Assembly (NCBI GenBank): GCA_031268655.1
Contig: JAIRWX010000076.1
Location: 1-33,289 of the forward strand
DNA: 33,289 nt
Direction: 5' to 3'
Origin: Helicobacteraceae bacterium
Lineage (GTDB): Bacteria; Campylobacterota; Campylobacteria; Campylobacterales; SZUA-545
Part shown: positions 1-8,800 of the stretch, piece by piece
Numbering within the stretch: position 1 is the stretch's first letter
Layout of the letters: every line of letters starts with the position of its first letter
Notes under the pieces: model-generated
Told to the model about the DNA's origin: nothing
Seen by the model: only the letters and a program-made list of their open reading frames with translations
The model's database searches: none
Position numbers and translations under genes: made by a program

Positions 1-3000
1 GTTGTCGGAGGTGTTGATCGCCAGCGCGACCTCTTTGTTCTTAAACAGATCCTCTACGTTTGGTCGCCCTTCGCTAACCTTAAGAACGATCGCGGCTTGC
101 ACGCCGCCCGAGTTGAGCGCCTTTGCCGTGCCGCTTGTCGCCACGATCTCATAGCCAATACTCGTAAACTCGGCGGCAAGTTTAACGCCCTGCTCCTTAT
201 CCGCGTCCGCGAGCGACATAAATAGCCGTCCGCCGTTTTCGGGAATGGGATTCTGGCTGGCAAGCTGGGATTTGGCGAAGCTGACTCCAAAGCTGTCGCT
301 TATGCCCATCACCTCGCCTGTGGAGCGCATCTCTGGTCCTAAAATCAAATCGGCGCCGGGCAGTTTATTAAATGGAAACACCGCCTCTTTGACCGCGACC
401 AGATTTTTTAGCTTGGGCTTTAACGCGCCGTCTTTTTTGATTACGACGTTTGCTTTGTCATAGACGGCAATCGCGGCTTCGAGCGACTCGCCCCACATTA
501 CGCGAGTGGCAATCTTCGCCAGCGGCAAACCCGTCGCCTTTGAGACGAATGGCACGGTTCGGCTGGCGCGGGGGTTGACCTCGATAAGATAGATCGTCCC
601 CTCGTAGATGGCGTATTGAATGTTGAGCAGCCCCTTTACGCCAAGTCCGAGCGCGATTGTACGCGTCTGCGCCTCGATCTCTTTTATTAAACTATCTTTA
701 ATGGTAACCGTCGGCAGCGAGCAGGCGGAGTCGCCGCTGTGAATGCCCGCCTCCTCAATATGTTCCAGAATGCCGCCGATATAGACCTGCTCGCCGTCGC
801 TGATCGCGTCCACGTCCAACTCCGCCGCCCGATCAAGAAATTTGTCCACCAAAAGCGGCGCTTCGCTGCTGACGCTTACCGCTTCGTCCACGTAGAGGCG
901 AAGATCGTTTTCGTCGTAAGCGACGCGCATTCCGCGCCCGCCAAGCACGTAGCTTGGGCGTACCAGCACGGGATAACCAATACGAGCGGCGATCTCAAAA
1001 ACCTGTTCGCGCGCGCTTGCCGCGCCGCCCGACGGCTGCCGCAACTTATGTTCTTCGGCGAATTTGGAAAATTTCTCGCGATCTTCGGCTATATCGATCG
1101 CTTTCGCGCTTGTGCCAACAATTTTCGCGCCCATCGCGCTAAGGCTTCGAGCCAGCTTGAGCGGCGTTTGTCCGCCGAAATGCACGATAATGCCATCCGG
1201 CTCCTCGCGCTCTATAACGCCGCGTATATGCTCCAAAGTGATCGGTTCGAAATAGAGTACATCGCTGGCGTCGTAATCGGTTGATATGGTTTCGGGATTG
1301 CAGTTGACCATAATGGTTTCAACCCCCATCTCGGCGAGCGCGAACGAGGCGTGAACGCAGCAGTAGTCAAACTCTATGCCCTGCCCTATACGATTTGGTC
1401 CGCCGCCTATGATCATCGCCCGCTTGCGATCGCTTTTGCGCGGCTTGATCGCTTTAGCTTCCAGCGGCGAGACGGAGTACAGATAGGGCGTTAGCGCTTC
1501 AAACTCCGCCGCGCAGGTATCGACTTCGCGGTATTTTGGCTCGATTCCAAGCCGTTTGCGCGCAAGATAGACGTCGTTTTCGTGCAGATCAAGCCCCTCG
1601 TTTTTGTTGAGCAGTTTGACGATCATCTTGTCGCTAAAACCCATAGATTTCGCATACGCCAAGGCGCGCGGATCGTTTAGCAGGCTGATTCCTATCGATT
1701 TTTCCATATTCACAATCGACTCTATCTGGGTTAAAAACCATTGATCGATTCGGCTTAAATTGTATATTTCATCAACGCTAATGCCCGCTCTGAAGCCCTG
1801 CGCGACAAATAAAATCCGCCTTTCATTAGGTCGGCGAAGCTCGCGTATAATCGTGTCTCTGTCGCACTCGATAGACTCAAAACCGCATAAACCCGTCTCC
1901 AGCGAACAGAGCGCCTTTTGGATCGCCTCGCAAAACGTCGAGCCGATTGCCATAGCCTCGCCCACGCTTTTCATCGCGGTGGTTAAGGTATCGTTTACGC
2001 CCGCAAATTTTTCAAAATTAAAGCGCGGAACTTTGACGATAATATAGTCGATCGTCGGCTCAAAGCTCGCCGCCGTGCCGGTAATATCGTTTTTGATCTC
2101 GTCGAGCGCGTAGCCGATCGCAAGCAGGGTGGCGACTTTGGCGATCGGATAGCCCGTAGCTTTGGATGCGAGCGCGGAGGAACGGCTGACGCGCGGATTC
2201 ATCTCGATCACCGTCATTCTGCCGCTTGCGGGATCGACGGCAAACTGAACGTTGCTGCCGCCCGTATCCACGCCAATTTCGCGCAGGATCGCAAACGAAG
2301 CGTCGCGCATATTCTGGTACTCTTTGTCGGTAAGCGTCAGCGCGGGCGCGACGGTGATTGAATCGCCCGTATGTACCCCCATTGGGTCAAGGTTTTCTAT
2401 AGAGCATACGACGATGCAGTTATCCAAGCGATCGCGAATAACCTCCATCTCAAACTCTTTCCAGCCAAGCAGCGACTCTTCGATCAGAATTTCGCCGATC
2501 GGCGAAGCGTCGATACCAGCCCGCGCTAGGTCTTTGAACTCGTCGATATTGTACGCCACGCCGCTGCCGCCGCCGGCGAGCGTGTAGCTTGCGCGGATAA
2601 TGATCGGAAACCCGATCGCCTCCGCCGCCTCGATCGCCTCCGCGAGATTGTAGGCGTAACGACTTATGGGCAGATCCATACCGATTTTCTGCATAGCCTC
2701 TTTGAATGCTCGGCGATCTTCGCCCTTTTTGATCGCGTCGGGACTCGCGCCCAGAAATTTCACTCCGTCAAGCATGCCCTTTTCGTACATGCGCATCGCC
2801 GCGTTGAGCGCCGTCTGCCCGCCCATCGTGGGTAAAATGGCGTCGACTCCCTCTTTTTTGACAATCTCAAAGATAACCTCTTCGACAATCGGCTCGATAT
2901 AGGTGCTGTCGGCAAATTCGGGATCGGTCATAATGGTCGCGGGGTTGCTGTTAACGAGAACTACGCGGTAGCCCTCCTGTTTAAGCGTTTTTGCCGCCTG

Positions 3001-3093
3001 AGTTCCGGAGTAGTCAAATTCGCAAGCCTGTCCGATCGTTATCGGACCTGAGCCTATCAGCAAAATCGTCTTTATATCGTCTCTTTTGGGCAT
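1..3093 (-). CDS. carB: Carbamoyl-phosphate synthase large chain (partial, 3' end off window)
   Basis: Large ammonia-using subunit that makes carbamoyl phosphate for pyrimidines and arginine, working with the CarA glutaminase encoded elsewhere in the window. The frame is open for 1031 codons to the left edge without a stop; the family is usually about 1070-1090 residues, so roughly the last 50 are missing. The start [17 protein letters not shown] is typical, and the second synthetase half is visible with its own [15 protein letters not shown] motif. Both ATP-grasp halves show ENP/EVNPRxSRSS(T)-type metal-binding motifs, followed by the start of the C-terminal MGS-like allosteric domain ([24 protein letters not shown]). 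ATG at 3093 is preceded by AAGG five bases upstream. carB is separate from the carA operon. Identity is very secure. Confidence 0.97.
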   Translation of the reverse strand, partial: MPKRDDIKTILLIGSGPITIGQACEFDYSGTQAAKTLKQEGYRVVLVNSNPATIMTDPEFADSTYIEPIVEEVIFEIVKKEGVDAILPTMGGQTALNAAMRMYEKGMLDGVKFLGASPDAIKKGEDRRAFKEAMQKIGMDLPISRYAYNLAEAIEAAEAIGFPIIIRASYTLAGGGSGVAYNIDEFKDLARAGIDASPIGEILIEESLLGWKEFEMEVIRDRLDNCIVVCSIENLDPMGVHTGDSITVAPALTLTDKEYQNMRDASFAILREIGVDTGGSNVQFAVDPASGRMTVIEMNPRVSRSSALASKATGYPIAKVATLLAIGYALDEIKNDITGTAASFEPTIDYIIVKVPRFNFEKFAGVNDTLTTAMKSVGEAMAIGSTFCEAIQKALCSLETGLCGFESIECDRDTIIRELRRPNERRILFVAQGFRAGISVDEIYNLSRIDQWFLTQIESIVNMEKSIGISLLNDPRALAYAKSMGFSDKMIVKLLNKNEGLDLHENDVYLARKRLGIEPKYREVDTCAAEFEALTPYLYSVSPLEAKAIKPRKSDRKRAMIIGGGPNRIGQGIEFDYCCVHASFALAEMGVETIMVNCNPETISTDYDASDVLYFEPITLEHIRGVIEREEPDGIIVHFGGQTPLKLARSLSAMGAKIVGTSAKAIDIAEDREKFSKFAEEHKLRQPSGGAASAREQVFEIAARIGYPVLVRPSYVLGGRGMRVAYDENDLRLYVDEAVSVSSEAPLLVDKFLDRAAELDVDAISDGEQVYIGGILEHIEEAGIHSGDSACSLPTVTIKDSLIKEIEAQTRTIALGLGVKGLLNIQYAIYEGTIYLIEVNPRASRTVPFVSKATGLPLAKIATRVMWGESLEAAIAVYDKANVVIKKDGALKPKLKNLVAVKEAVFPFNKLPGADLILGPEMRSTGEVMGISDSFGVSFAKSQLASQNPIPENGGRLFMSLADADKEQGVKLAAEFTSIGYEIVATSGTAKALNSGGVQAAIVLKVSEGRPNVEDLFKNKEVALAINTSDN

Positions 3094-3124
3094 ACGTTAC
3101 CTTAAGCGAGCAAATAAGTACGCG

Positions 3125-3130
3125 ATTTTA
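3125..3130 (-). promoter_or_regulatory. Predicted -10 element for carB
   Basis: TAAAAT on the minus strand, in the context GGTTAAAATCGCG, 31 bases upstream of the carB ATG. The same hexamer recurs upstream of several other genes here. No clear -35 box is visible, as is common for Campylobacterota sigma-70 promoters. Prediction from pattern only. Confidence 0.4.
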
Positions 3131-3204
3131 ACCAAGAGGCGCTAACGGGAATTTCCGCGCCAAGCGAAACGGATCGCCCGCGATCAACGCTATAAGACAA
3201 TCAA

Positions 3205-3223
3205 GCGCCAATTTGTCTGGCGC
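3205..3223 (-). terminator. Possible weak terminator hairpin after the GLUG lipoprotein gene
   Basis: A perfect 6-bp inverted repeat (GCGCCA / TGGCGC) with a 7-base loop lies about 35 bp past the stop of the GLUG gene. On the minus strand it is followed by TTGATTGTCTT, which is only modestly U-rich. It could end the upstream transcript before the carB promoter. The rest of the 3094-3257 gap shows no gene that I can support. Confidence 0.3.
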
Positions 3224-3257
3224 GGCGCAAAACAATCGCCCTAGTGCGCGGGCGCGT

Positions 3258-4850
3258 TTAACGTTTTGGCGCTTCTTCCTGCCAATATAGCGTCGGATAT
3301 AGGTAACCGCCAAACGCGCCCCATCGCCAAGGATGATCGTCGTCGTTTCCAAAACTCCAGCCAAGCCCGCCCAGCCCGTCGCCGACTATGGAAGCGGAAT
3401 ATACGCTCTCGGTTTGCAAAGCGCTCGACGTTTTGGCGACGCCCGCCGCGCCGTCGGCGCCCAAACCTGCGGGCAGGCTCATAGTAGAGAGCGCGAAATT
3501 GTTTTGAACGAGCAAGTTGTTGGGACCTTTGTGTCCGACTGCGCTGTTTACGTCGTTGTTTGCCGTAATTTTTTCGTTGATAGCGGCGTTGTTGTGTACG
3601 CTAGCCCTGTAGGTTTTAATACCGCCGACAATTCCGCTTACGCTATTATCGCCGCTGATATTGCCTTCGGAGTAATTATTTGCGATTTTGACCTCGCCGG
3701 CGGAGCCGCTGGATTCGGCGCTTCCGACAATCCCGCCGGTAAAGTTGCCTTCGGCGATAACGTTTCCAACGGAGTAGCTGTTATTTATCTCGCTGATCGC
3801 CGAGCCGGAGAAATAAATTACTCCCGCCACGCCGCCCGCGTTGTTTACGCCGTTTACAATCGCCGAGGAGTAAACCGCGTTTACCTTGGCGTTGTCGATA
3901 TATCCGACAACGCCGCCGACGTTACTTTCGCCGCCCACATAACCTTTCGAGTAGCTATTGTTTATATCGGCGCCGCTGAGTCGTCCCGCGATCCCTCCGA
4001 TATAACTGCCCTCGCCGCCGCTGACGTTGCCGTCAAATCGGCTGGAGGTTATACCGCCGCTGCTATATCCGACTATGCCGCCCGTATAGTTGCCCGCGCC
4101 GCTGACGTTGCCCTCAAACGACGCGCCTTTGATAACCGAACCTGAGGCGCTGGCGCCCGCGATCCCTCCGATATAGTTGCCCGCGCCGCTGACGTTGCCG
4201 TCGAATCTGACGTTCTCGATCGTCCCATAGTGAAAGCCGACGATCCCTCCAATACTGCCCCACGTGCCGTTGATCTCCTTGCCGTCCGCCGTCTTAACCC
4301 CCAAGTTTTTCACCGCGCCGCCAGATCCAATCGCTCTGAATAGTCCGACCGGCTGCCCTTCGTCGTCAACCCACAGATCGGTTATGTTGTACTCGTTTCC
4401 GTTTAACGTTCCGATAAATCGTTGACTGTCTTCGCAAAACGGAATCCATCTATCCGCAAGCGCTATATCCTTTAGCATAATATATAGTTTGGTTGTTCCG
4501 CAGCTATTGTTGAGGTCTCTTAATCCGAGCTCGTCGCTTATCTCGATCACGTCGGACGCGGCGTACAGATTAACGTCGCCGTCAACCCAGTATCTTACGC
4601 TCGTCGATAGGGGCGCGGTTTGTCCGCCTTTATACCAATCCGCGCCGCCGTACTTAACGCTATATACGGAAAGGTCTATCAACTGTCCTTTGTTAGCGGA
4701 GATTCTTTCCAGCAGATTAAGAGAGGAATCGTACAAAGAGACCTTGCAACAGCTATCGCCGCCGCTTCCGCCTCCGCCGCAGCCGAACAAGGTCAACGCG
4801 AGAGCAAGCCAGCCAAGCCCAGAAAAAAAGCGCGATGTAACCCTACGCAT
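3258..4850 (-). CDS. Surface/periplasmic lipoprotein with GLUG-type repeats
   Basis: Predicted 530-residue lipoprotein. I chose ATG 4850, not the upstream in-frame ATG at 4931, because AGGGGG lies just upstream and the signal peptide then begins properly (MRRVTSRFF). The hydrophobic segment ends in a lipobox LFGC (Cys24) followed by a Gly/Ser-rich linker. From about residue 155 it has repeats of the form GTLNG..ITDL..GLF..GAVKNLGV, and then, from about 200 to 440, many GGI(V/A)G...F(D/E)GNVSG(A)GNYxGG units, typical of the GLUG family (Pfam PF07581) that forms beta-helix-like stalks in adhesins and IgA-protease-like proteins. The C-terminus (WRWGAFGGYLYPTLYWQ) is also typical of such proteins. 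Ligand and function are unknown. It is transcribed alone, apparently from its own promoter. Confidence 0.85.
   Translation of the reverse strand: MRRVTSRFFSGLGWLALALTLFGCGGGGSGGDSCCKVSLYDSSLNLLERISANKGQLIDLSVYSVKYGGADWYKGGQTAPLSTSVRYWVDGDVNLYAASDVIEISDELGLRDLNNSCGTTKLYIMLKDIALADRWIPFCEDSQRFIGTLNGNEYNITDLWVDDEGQPVGLFRAIGSGGAVKNLGVKTADGKEINGTWGSIGGIVGFHYGTIENVRFDGNVSGAGNYIGGIAGASASGSVIKGASFEGNVSGAGNYTGGIVGYSSGGITSSRFDGNVSGGEGSYIGGIAGRLSGADINNSYSKGYVGGESNVGGVVGYIDNAKVNAVYSSAIVNGVNNAGGVAGVIYFSGSAISEINNSYSVGNVIAEGNFTGGIVGSAESSGSAGEVKIANNYSEGNISGDNSVSGIVGGIKTYRASVHNNAAINEKITANNDVNSAVGHKGPNNLLVQNNFALSTMSLPAGLGADGAAGVAKTSSALQTESVYSASIVGDGLGGLGWSFGNDDDHPWRWGAFGGYLYPTLYWQEEAPKR
3983..4203 (-). repeat. 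Intragenic 87-bp-period repeats in the GLUG gene
   Basis: A 28-nt block is repeated exactly at 4085-4112 and 4172-4199, 87 bp (29 codons) apart; a third, slightly diverged copy begins near 3999. A 20-nt block starting CCCGCGATCC occurs at 3983-4002 and again near 4156-4175. The period equals one GLUG protein unit, and the near identity of neighbouring copies suggests recent expansion or gene conversion. Confidence 0.8.
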
Positions 4851-4877
4851 AAGATCCCCCTTCTCGATGTTGCGGCT

Positions 4878-4883
4878 ATTGTA
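4878..4883 (-). promoter_or_regulatory. Predicted -10 element for the GLUG lipoprotein gene
   Basis: TACAAT on the minus strand, preceded by T-rich ATTTTGCGA and 27 bases upstream of the chosen ATG. This matches the spacing of the other predicted promoters in the window and supports the start at 4850, because the ATG at 4931 would lie upstream of the promoter. Confidence 0.45.
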
Positions 4884-4960
4884 TCGCAAAATCGTCAAAC
4901 TGTTTATGGTTTTTGCGACTAGATACGCCAAAAGCCGCTAGGAAAAATTTGCCGAGATCG

Positions 4961-6187
4961 CTAGATCGCGATTAGTTGCAGGGGGTTGATCGGCAAACCG
5001 TCTTTGGTAACCTCGAAAACCAATTCGCCGTTTATGCGCCCGATCGATTCGCGCTCTTTGAGCGCGCGCGCCACTTTGATATTGGGCGAAATACTCTCGA
5101 GATTTCGGTATATGGTGTGAATATTGCCCCCGTGTTCCACAATCACCACCTTGCCCAGCATCTTGATATTGTCGGCAAACACCACCTTACCCGGCAGGAC
5201 GCTTCTGACAAGCGCTTCGTTTGCGTTTGGCTTCAGCGTTACGGAGTCGTTGTGTATTTTAATGTTATAGACGGGATCGGTGTAAGGACCAAACTCTTTT
5301 GTAACCTTGATCGGCGGGTTGTCCAGCGGCGCTTTGACTTTCTTGCCGTCGTAACTGCCCGCGCCGGCGTTTTGATACGAAGCGCCGTACTGTTTGATTG
5401 CGAGCGTCGAAGCGGGCGGCGCGGCGCGGACGCTTACCCGCGCCTGTTTCAGATCGTCCGCGGTCTTCTGACGCATAATGTTCAGATCGGCGAGCAGCTG
5501 ACGTTCGCGGTTTTTCTGATCGATCAGCCTGTTGAGATCGACCAGATAGCCCTCTTTGCGCTTGTTCAGCGCGTCGATTAGCTTCTTCTGCTCGCCTTTA
5601 AGCGCCCGCTGATCGCCGTCGGCTTTAGTTAGCGAGTTCATATTAGCTTGCAGTTCGTCTATGCGGTTTTGCGCCTTTGTTAGCCGCGAGATTTTATCCG
5701 CGTAAACCAGCTTCAGCTGCGCCGTCTCTTTGTGAGCGCGATCGCGCGTTATAAAAAAAATCTCGTTTTTTATAATGTCCTCTTCGCTCTGCGAACCCTG
5801 TTTTTCCAGCACAATGCTCTGCGCGACGTGGTTGGCTATCAGCTTGACCAGCCTTTTTTCAATCGCGTCCTTTTCGGCGAGCAGCACATTTTTTTGCGTC
5901 TGCAAAGCGGTAAACTCTCCGCGTTCGATCGACGCTTTTTGCGCCAAGGTTTTAATTGCCTTTTCGCCGAAAACAAGCGCCTTTTCAATCTCCGCGACCA
6001 ACTCGTTAGCCGCCGCGATCTCTTTTGACAGCGCGTCAACCTTGCTTTGAAGCGCGCCCTCGTCGCTCTGGCTTTTTTCAAGGCGCTCTTGCGCCGATCT
6101 GATTTCGCGCTCTACCTCGTCAAGCGTTTTAGCGTTGGATATGATCGCCGCGAGCGTCAAAATCAACAAAAGTCTAAACGGTATCAT
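4961..6187 (-). CDS. EnvC-like murein hydrolase activator (degenerate M23/LytM)
   Basis: A 408-residue exported protein with an N-terminal signal peptide (about residues 1-19). A long coiled coil spans roughly 20-230, rich in E/K/Q/L heptads. The C-terminal LytM (M23) domain covers about 299-408. The zinc-binding motifs are not intact. The HxGxD motif is replaced by IHNDS (His312), and the HxH motif is replaced by ELV in GELVFEV (388-390). A degenerate LytM domain behind a coiled coil is the hallmark of EnvC, which FtsEX recruits to switch on cell-wall amidases at the septum. Its ATG overlaps the ftsX stop (ATGA), directly behind ftsE-ftsX, which supports this role. It corresponds by position to C. 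jejuni Cj1275c. Amidase activation is inferred, not shown. Confidence 0.85.
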   Translation of the reverse strand: MIPFRLLLILTLAAIISNAKTLDEVEREIRSAQERLEKSQSDEGALQSKVDALSKEIAAANELVAEIEKALVFGEKAIKTLAQKASIERGEFTALQTQKNVLLAEKDAIEKRLVKLIANHVAQSIVLEKQGSQSEEDIIKNEIFFITRDRAHKETAQLKLVYADKISRLTKAQNRIDELQANMNSLTKADGDQRALKGEQKKLIDALNKRKEGYLVDLNRLIDQKNRERQLLADLNIMRQKTADDLKQARVSVRAAPPASTLAIKQYGASYQNAGAGSYDGKKVKAPLDNPPIKVTKEFGPYTDPVYNIKIHNDSVTLKPNANEALVRSVLPGKVVFADNIKMLGKVVIVEHGGNIHTIYRNLESISPNIKVARALKERESIGRINGELVFEVTKDGLPINPLQLIAI

Positions 6188-6996
6188 TGCGCCTCTTCCG
6201 GCTTCAAAATCACAAACAGAACGCTGCCCAGCGAGATCGCCAGCGCCGCGCCAAAAAGCGTCGGTAGCGATACGAGCGGATCAAATCGAACGCCGCCTAA
6301 TCCCATCTCGCTTAATATACGCTTAACCGTAGAATCGGCTGAAAAATAATAAAATAAACCCCCTATAATCAGCGTCGAGATAAAGGAATCCGCGATCGCC
6401 AAACGGCAGAGCGTCGCGCTTCTAAGCAACAAAGGCGCGCCAAATATAGCCATAATACTCATACGTTTGCCGTGTTCGAAGCGCCACACCTGCATCTGCC
6501 GAACGATCAGCAGAGAGGTTACGATCAACATCAGCGCGGCAAGCGCGGCGAGAATTGTTTTAATCAGCGACAAAAGCCGATAGAGTTTGTCCTGCGTTTT
6601 GGCGAAACTCTCCACGCGAACGATCGAATCGCGTTTAAGCAGTTGACGCTCTATATCTTCGCGCTCGAGCGCCGAAGGATACGAGCTGAGACGAAGGCTG
6701 TAAAAATGCGGCATAGCGTTTTTAAGATAGGCTAGATTATCGTCGCCGAGAGCGTCTTTCACCTCGTCCAAAACCAGAGCGGAATCAATCGCCTCAAGCG
6801 CGACGGCGCGCGGCGCTATACGCGCTATTTCGGACAGCTCCAGCGGTTTTTTGGCGACAAGCACGATCGAGTATTCGTCGCCAAGCGCGATCTCGTAATC
6901 GTTGACGACCTGAGTAAAGGTCGCAAACGACTGCAAGGCGGCGAGCAGCGTGGACAGCGCGAGAATTAGCGACAGGTGGTTTTTAATTGACCTCAA
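6184..6996 (-). CDS. ftsX: Cell division protein FtsX (ABC-type permease subunit)
   Basis: A 270-residue membrane protein with the FtsX layout. One transmembrane segment lies near residues 8-26, followed by an extracytoplasmic domain of about 110 residues and three more membrane segments near 143-165, 203-222 and 246-265. It partners with FtsE, and the complex transmits ATP hydrolysis to a periplasmic EnvC-type activator. The start is TTG at 6996, overlapping ftsE by 14 bp; it is preceded by a very strong ribosome-binding site (GGGGGGAG, five bases upstream), and no ATG is available nearby. Sequence conservation in FtsX is low, so the call rests partly on context. Confidence 0.9.
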   Translation of the reverse strand: MRSIKNHLSLILALSTLLAALQSFATFTQVVNDYEIALGDEYSIVLVAKKPLELSEIARIAPRAVALEAIDSALVLDEVKDALGDDNLAYLKNAMPHFYSLRLSSYPSALEREDIERQLLKRDSIVRVESFAKTQDKLYRLLSLIKTILAALAALMLIVTSLLIVRQMQVWRFEHGKRMSIMAIFGAPLLLRSATLCRLAIADSFISTLIIGGLFYYFSADSTVKRILSEMGLGGVRFDPLVSLPTLFGAALAISLGSVLFVILKPEEAQ

Positions 6997-7654
6997 ATAG
7001 TCTCCCCCCCTCGATGTAAAAATGGCGATAGTTCGCGTTAATGGCGGAGGGCATACGGTGCGTAACTATCACCACCGTTTTGCCAAGCTGATTTACCGCC
7101 ATAAACAACTCGTGAACAAGCCGCGCCGAGTAATCGTCCAGATTGCCCGTCGGCTCGTCGGCGAGTAACAGCGTCGGATTGTGCGAAAGCGCGCGGGCGA
7201 CCGCCGCCCTCTGCTGTTCGCCGCCGCTTAACTCCCGCGGCAGACGATCGCGGCGGTGCGTCAGACGCACGTGCTTTAATAGTTTTTCGACCTGATCTTT
7301 GATCCGTCTTTGATCGTAGCCCGCGATATAGAGCGGCAGAGCGATATTGCGCTCGATCGTCCATTCGTCGATTAAACGATAGTCCTGAAAGACAATCCCA
7401 AGTTTGCGGCGCAGACGATCGATCGCGCTTCCGGCGTTCGCGGGCATTGTAACGCCGCCCACGCGCAGATAGCCCTTTGTCGGCGCGACCGCGCCGTAAA
7501 ACGCTTTGATCAGCGTGGATTTGCCGCTGCCGCTCGCGCCGCTTACAAAAACGAGATCGCCCTCGCAGATGGAGAACGAAAGATTTTGCAAGATAACTTC
7601 GCGGCTGTCGTAAGCTAAGAAAAGATCTTTTGCGATCGCTATCTCGTTAGCCAT
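6983..7654 (-). CDS. ftsE: Cell division ATP-binding protein FtsE
   Basis: A 223-residue ABC ATPase and cytoplasmic partner of FtsX at the divisome. Motifs are complete: Walker [10 protein letters not shown] (39-47), Q-loop Gln90, signature LSGGEQQR (142-149), Walker B LLLADE (162-167) followed by PTGNLD, and H-loop His199 in VIVTHR. Length and motifs fit FtsE rather than LolD, and the adjacent ftsX and envC-like genes settle it. It overlaps the end of trmB by 8 bp and belongs to the long minus-strand operon. Confidence 0.93.
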   Translation of the reverse strand: MANEIAIAKDLFLAYDSREVILQNLSFSICEGDLVFVSGASGSGKSTLIKAFYGAVAPTKGYLRVGGVTMPANAGSAIDRLRRKLGIVFQDYRLIDEWTIERNIALPLYIAGYDQRRIKDQVEKLLKHVRLTHRRDRLPRELSGGEQQRAAVARALSHNPTLLLADEPTGNLDDYSARLVHELFMAVNQLGKTVVIVTHRMPSAINANYRHFYIEGGRLFEVN

Positions 7655-8795
7655 ACAGCGCTTCGATCAAGGCGCGGTGCGCCAGAAAATTTGCCCGCGT
7701 GGGCAACGGAGCGGAGGGAAAGTAACAGAGGCGGTTTGTCCGTTGCAACAGATACAAGGTTTGCAAAGCGAGAGGATCGCCCATAATCAAACGCATCAGA
7801 AAGCCTCCGTTCGCAAGCTGCCGCCGTTCGTTTACTCTTAGCAAAAACCTTTCCGAAATCGCAATTAAACCAAGCGCGACCGAGTTTTTTGCCGCGCCGT
7901 CTGGAAAGTCAAAACAATACTCAATCGTTTCGGTTTGCCGCTCGCGCCGTTTGATTACGAATAGATCGAATATGGTTTTATGCATTCTGCGCCAGCGATC
8001 TTCGTATTTGCTTCGCGTTATCGCCTCCTCGTCGATTTTGGTCTCGATCGTAACGTTCTGAAATTTTTGCGCGATCTCAAGCGCGGTGGTAAAATAACTT
8101 TCGTCGTCGGCGCGAAGATGCAAAACGCCATCTTTGGTCAAAACCCGCAGAGCCTCGCTTACAAACGGCTCGCAAAACACTCTGCGAGAGGGCGATTTGT
8201 CCCATGGGACGGGAAAATGAACAAAAACCCTCTCGCTCGAATTAGGCGGCAAAGCGGCTAACAACATTTTCGCGTCGCACAGAAGCGCCGCTATATTGTT
8301 TACGCCCTCCGCCTTGGCGCGCTTTAATAGTCTCTCCGCGCTGGGGCGGTGAATCTCCGCGCCCAGATGAAGCTTGTCCGCGAAACTTTTAGCGTTTTGC
8401 AGAATATGCCGCCCGCTGCCAAAACCAACCTCGATCCAGAGCTTTTTCGAGCGATCGTAATTTGATATAAACTCGTTTGGCTCGTAAAAACGATCGCTTG
8501 GGGCGGTTTGTTTGATCTCGTCAAAATTTTTTGCGACGATCGTCGCGCCGCCGGCGCTGGCAAACGCGATCAGCGCGCGCTTGACAATCTCCAGAAACGG
8601 CGGGCGCGTCGCCTTATCGACTTTCAAAATAGCCTTGTCGCCGCGGCGCGTATAGCGGAGCAAAAATCTGCATTTGAACGCCTCCGCGCCCGCGATTCCG
8701 TCTCCGTCGGCGACCGAAAAGAAAAGAAACTTTACCCCGCCCTCTTCAAACGGCGTTTGAACCGCGTTGAAACGCCGAACGACAATATGCGGCAT
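7647..8795 (-). CDS. trmB: tRNA (guanine-N7-)-methyltransferase TrmB
   Basis: S-adenosylmethionine-dependent enzyme that makes m7G46 in tRNA. The 382-residue protein is the long campylobacterial form, with an N-terminal extension of about 120 residues and a C-terminal extension around the core, against about 240 residues in E. coli. The core shows the SAM motif VGFGSGRHIL, the acidic EIH after it, and the substrate motif VHFPVPWDKSPSRR, equivalent to the family's FPDPWPKKRH. It sits between the FlpA-like gene and ftsE exactly as in C. jejuni (Cj1278c). The function of the extensions is unknown. Confidence 0.9.
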   Translation of the reverse strand: MPHIVVRRFNAVQTPFEEGGVKFLFFSVADGDGIAGAEAFKCRFLLRYTRRGDKAILKVDKATRPPFLEIVKRALIAFASAGGATIVAKNFDEIKQTAPSDRFYEPNEFISNYDRSKKLWIEVGFGSGRHILQNAKSFADKLHLGAEIHRPSAERLLKRAKAEGVNNIAALLCDAKMLLAALPPNSSERVFVHFPVPWDKSPSRRVFCEPFVSEALRVLTKDGVLHLRADDESYFTTALEIAQKFQNVTIETKIDEEAITRSKYEDRWRRMHKTIFDLFVIKRRERQTETIEYCFDFPDGAAKNSVALGLIAISERFLLRVNERRQLANGGFLMRLIMGDPLALQTLYLLQRTNRLCYFPSAPLPTRANFLAHRALIEALYG

Positions 8796-8800
8796 TCGCC

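Noticed and set aside
3128-3364. 78-codon minus-strand frame between the GLUG gene and carB
   Set aside because: Mostly overlaps the GLUG 3' end in another frame, with no ribosome-binding site or recognisable features.
3333-4145. Open frame of 270 codons on the plus strand
   Set aside because: Lies fully opposite the GLUG gene and mirrors its repeats; no ribosome-binding site, and its Ala/Val-rich composition is typical of an antisense shadow.
3983-4203. Regular repeats looking like a CRISPR array
   Set aside because: The period is 87 bp and the repeats are in frame with a protein motif; there are no unique spacers of constant length.
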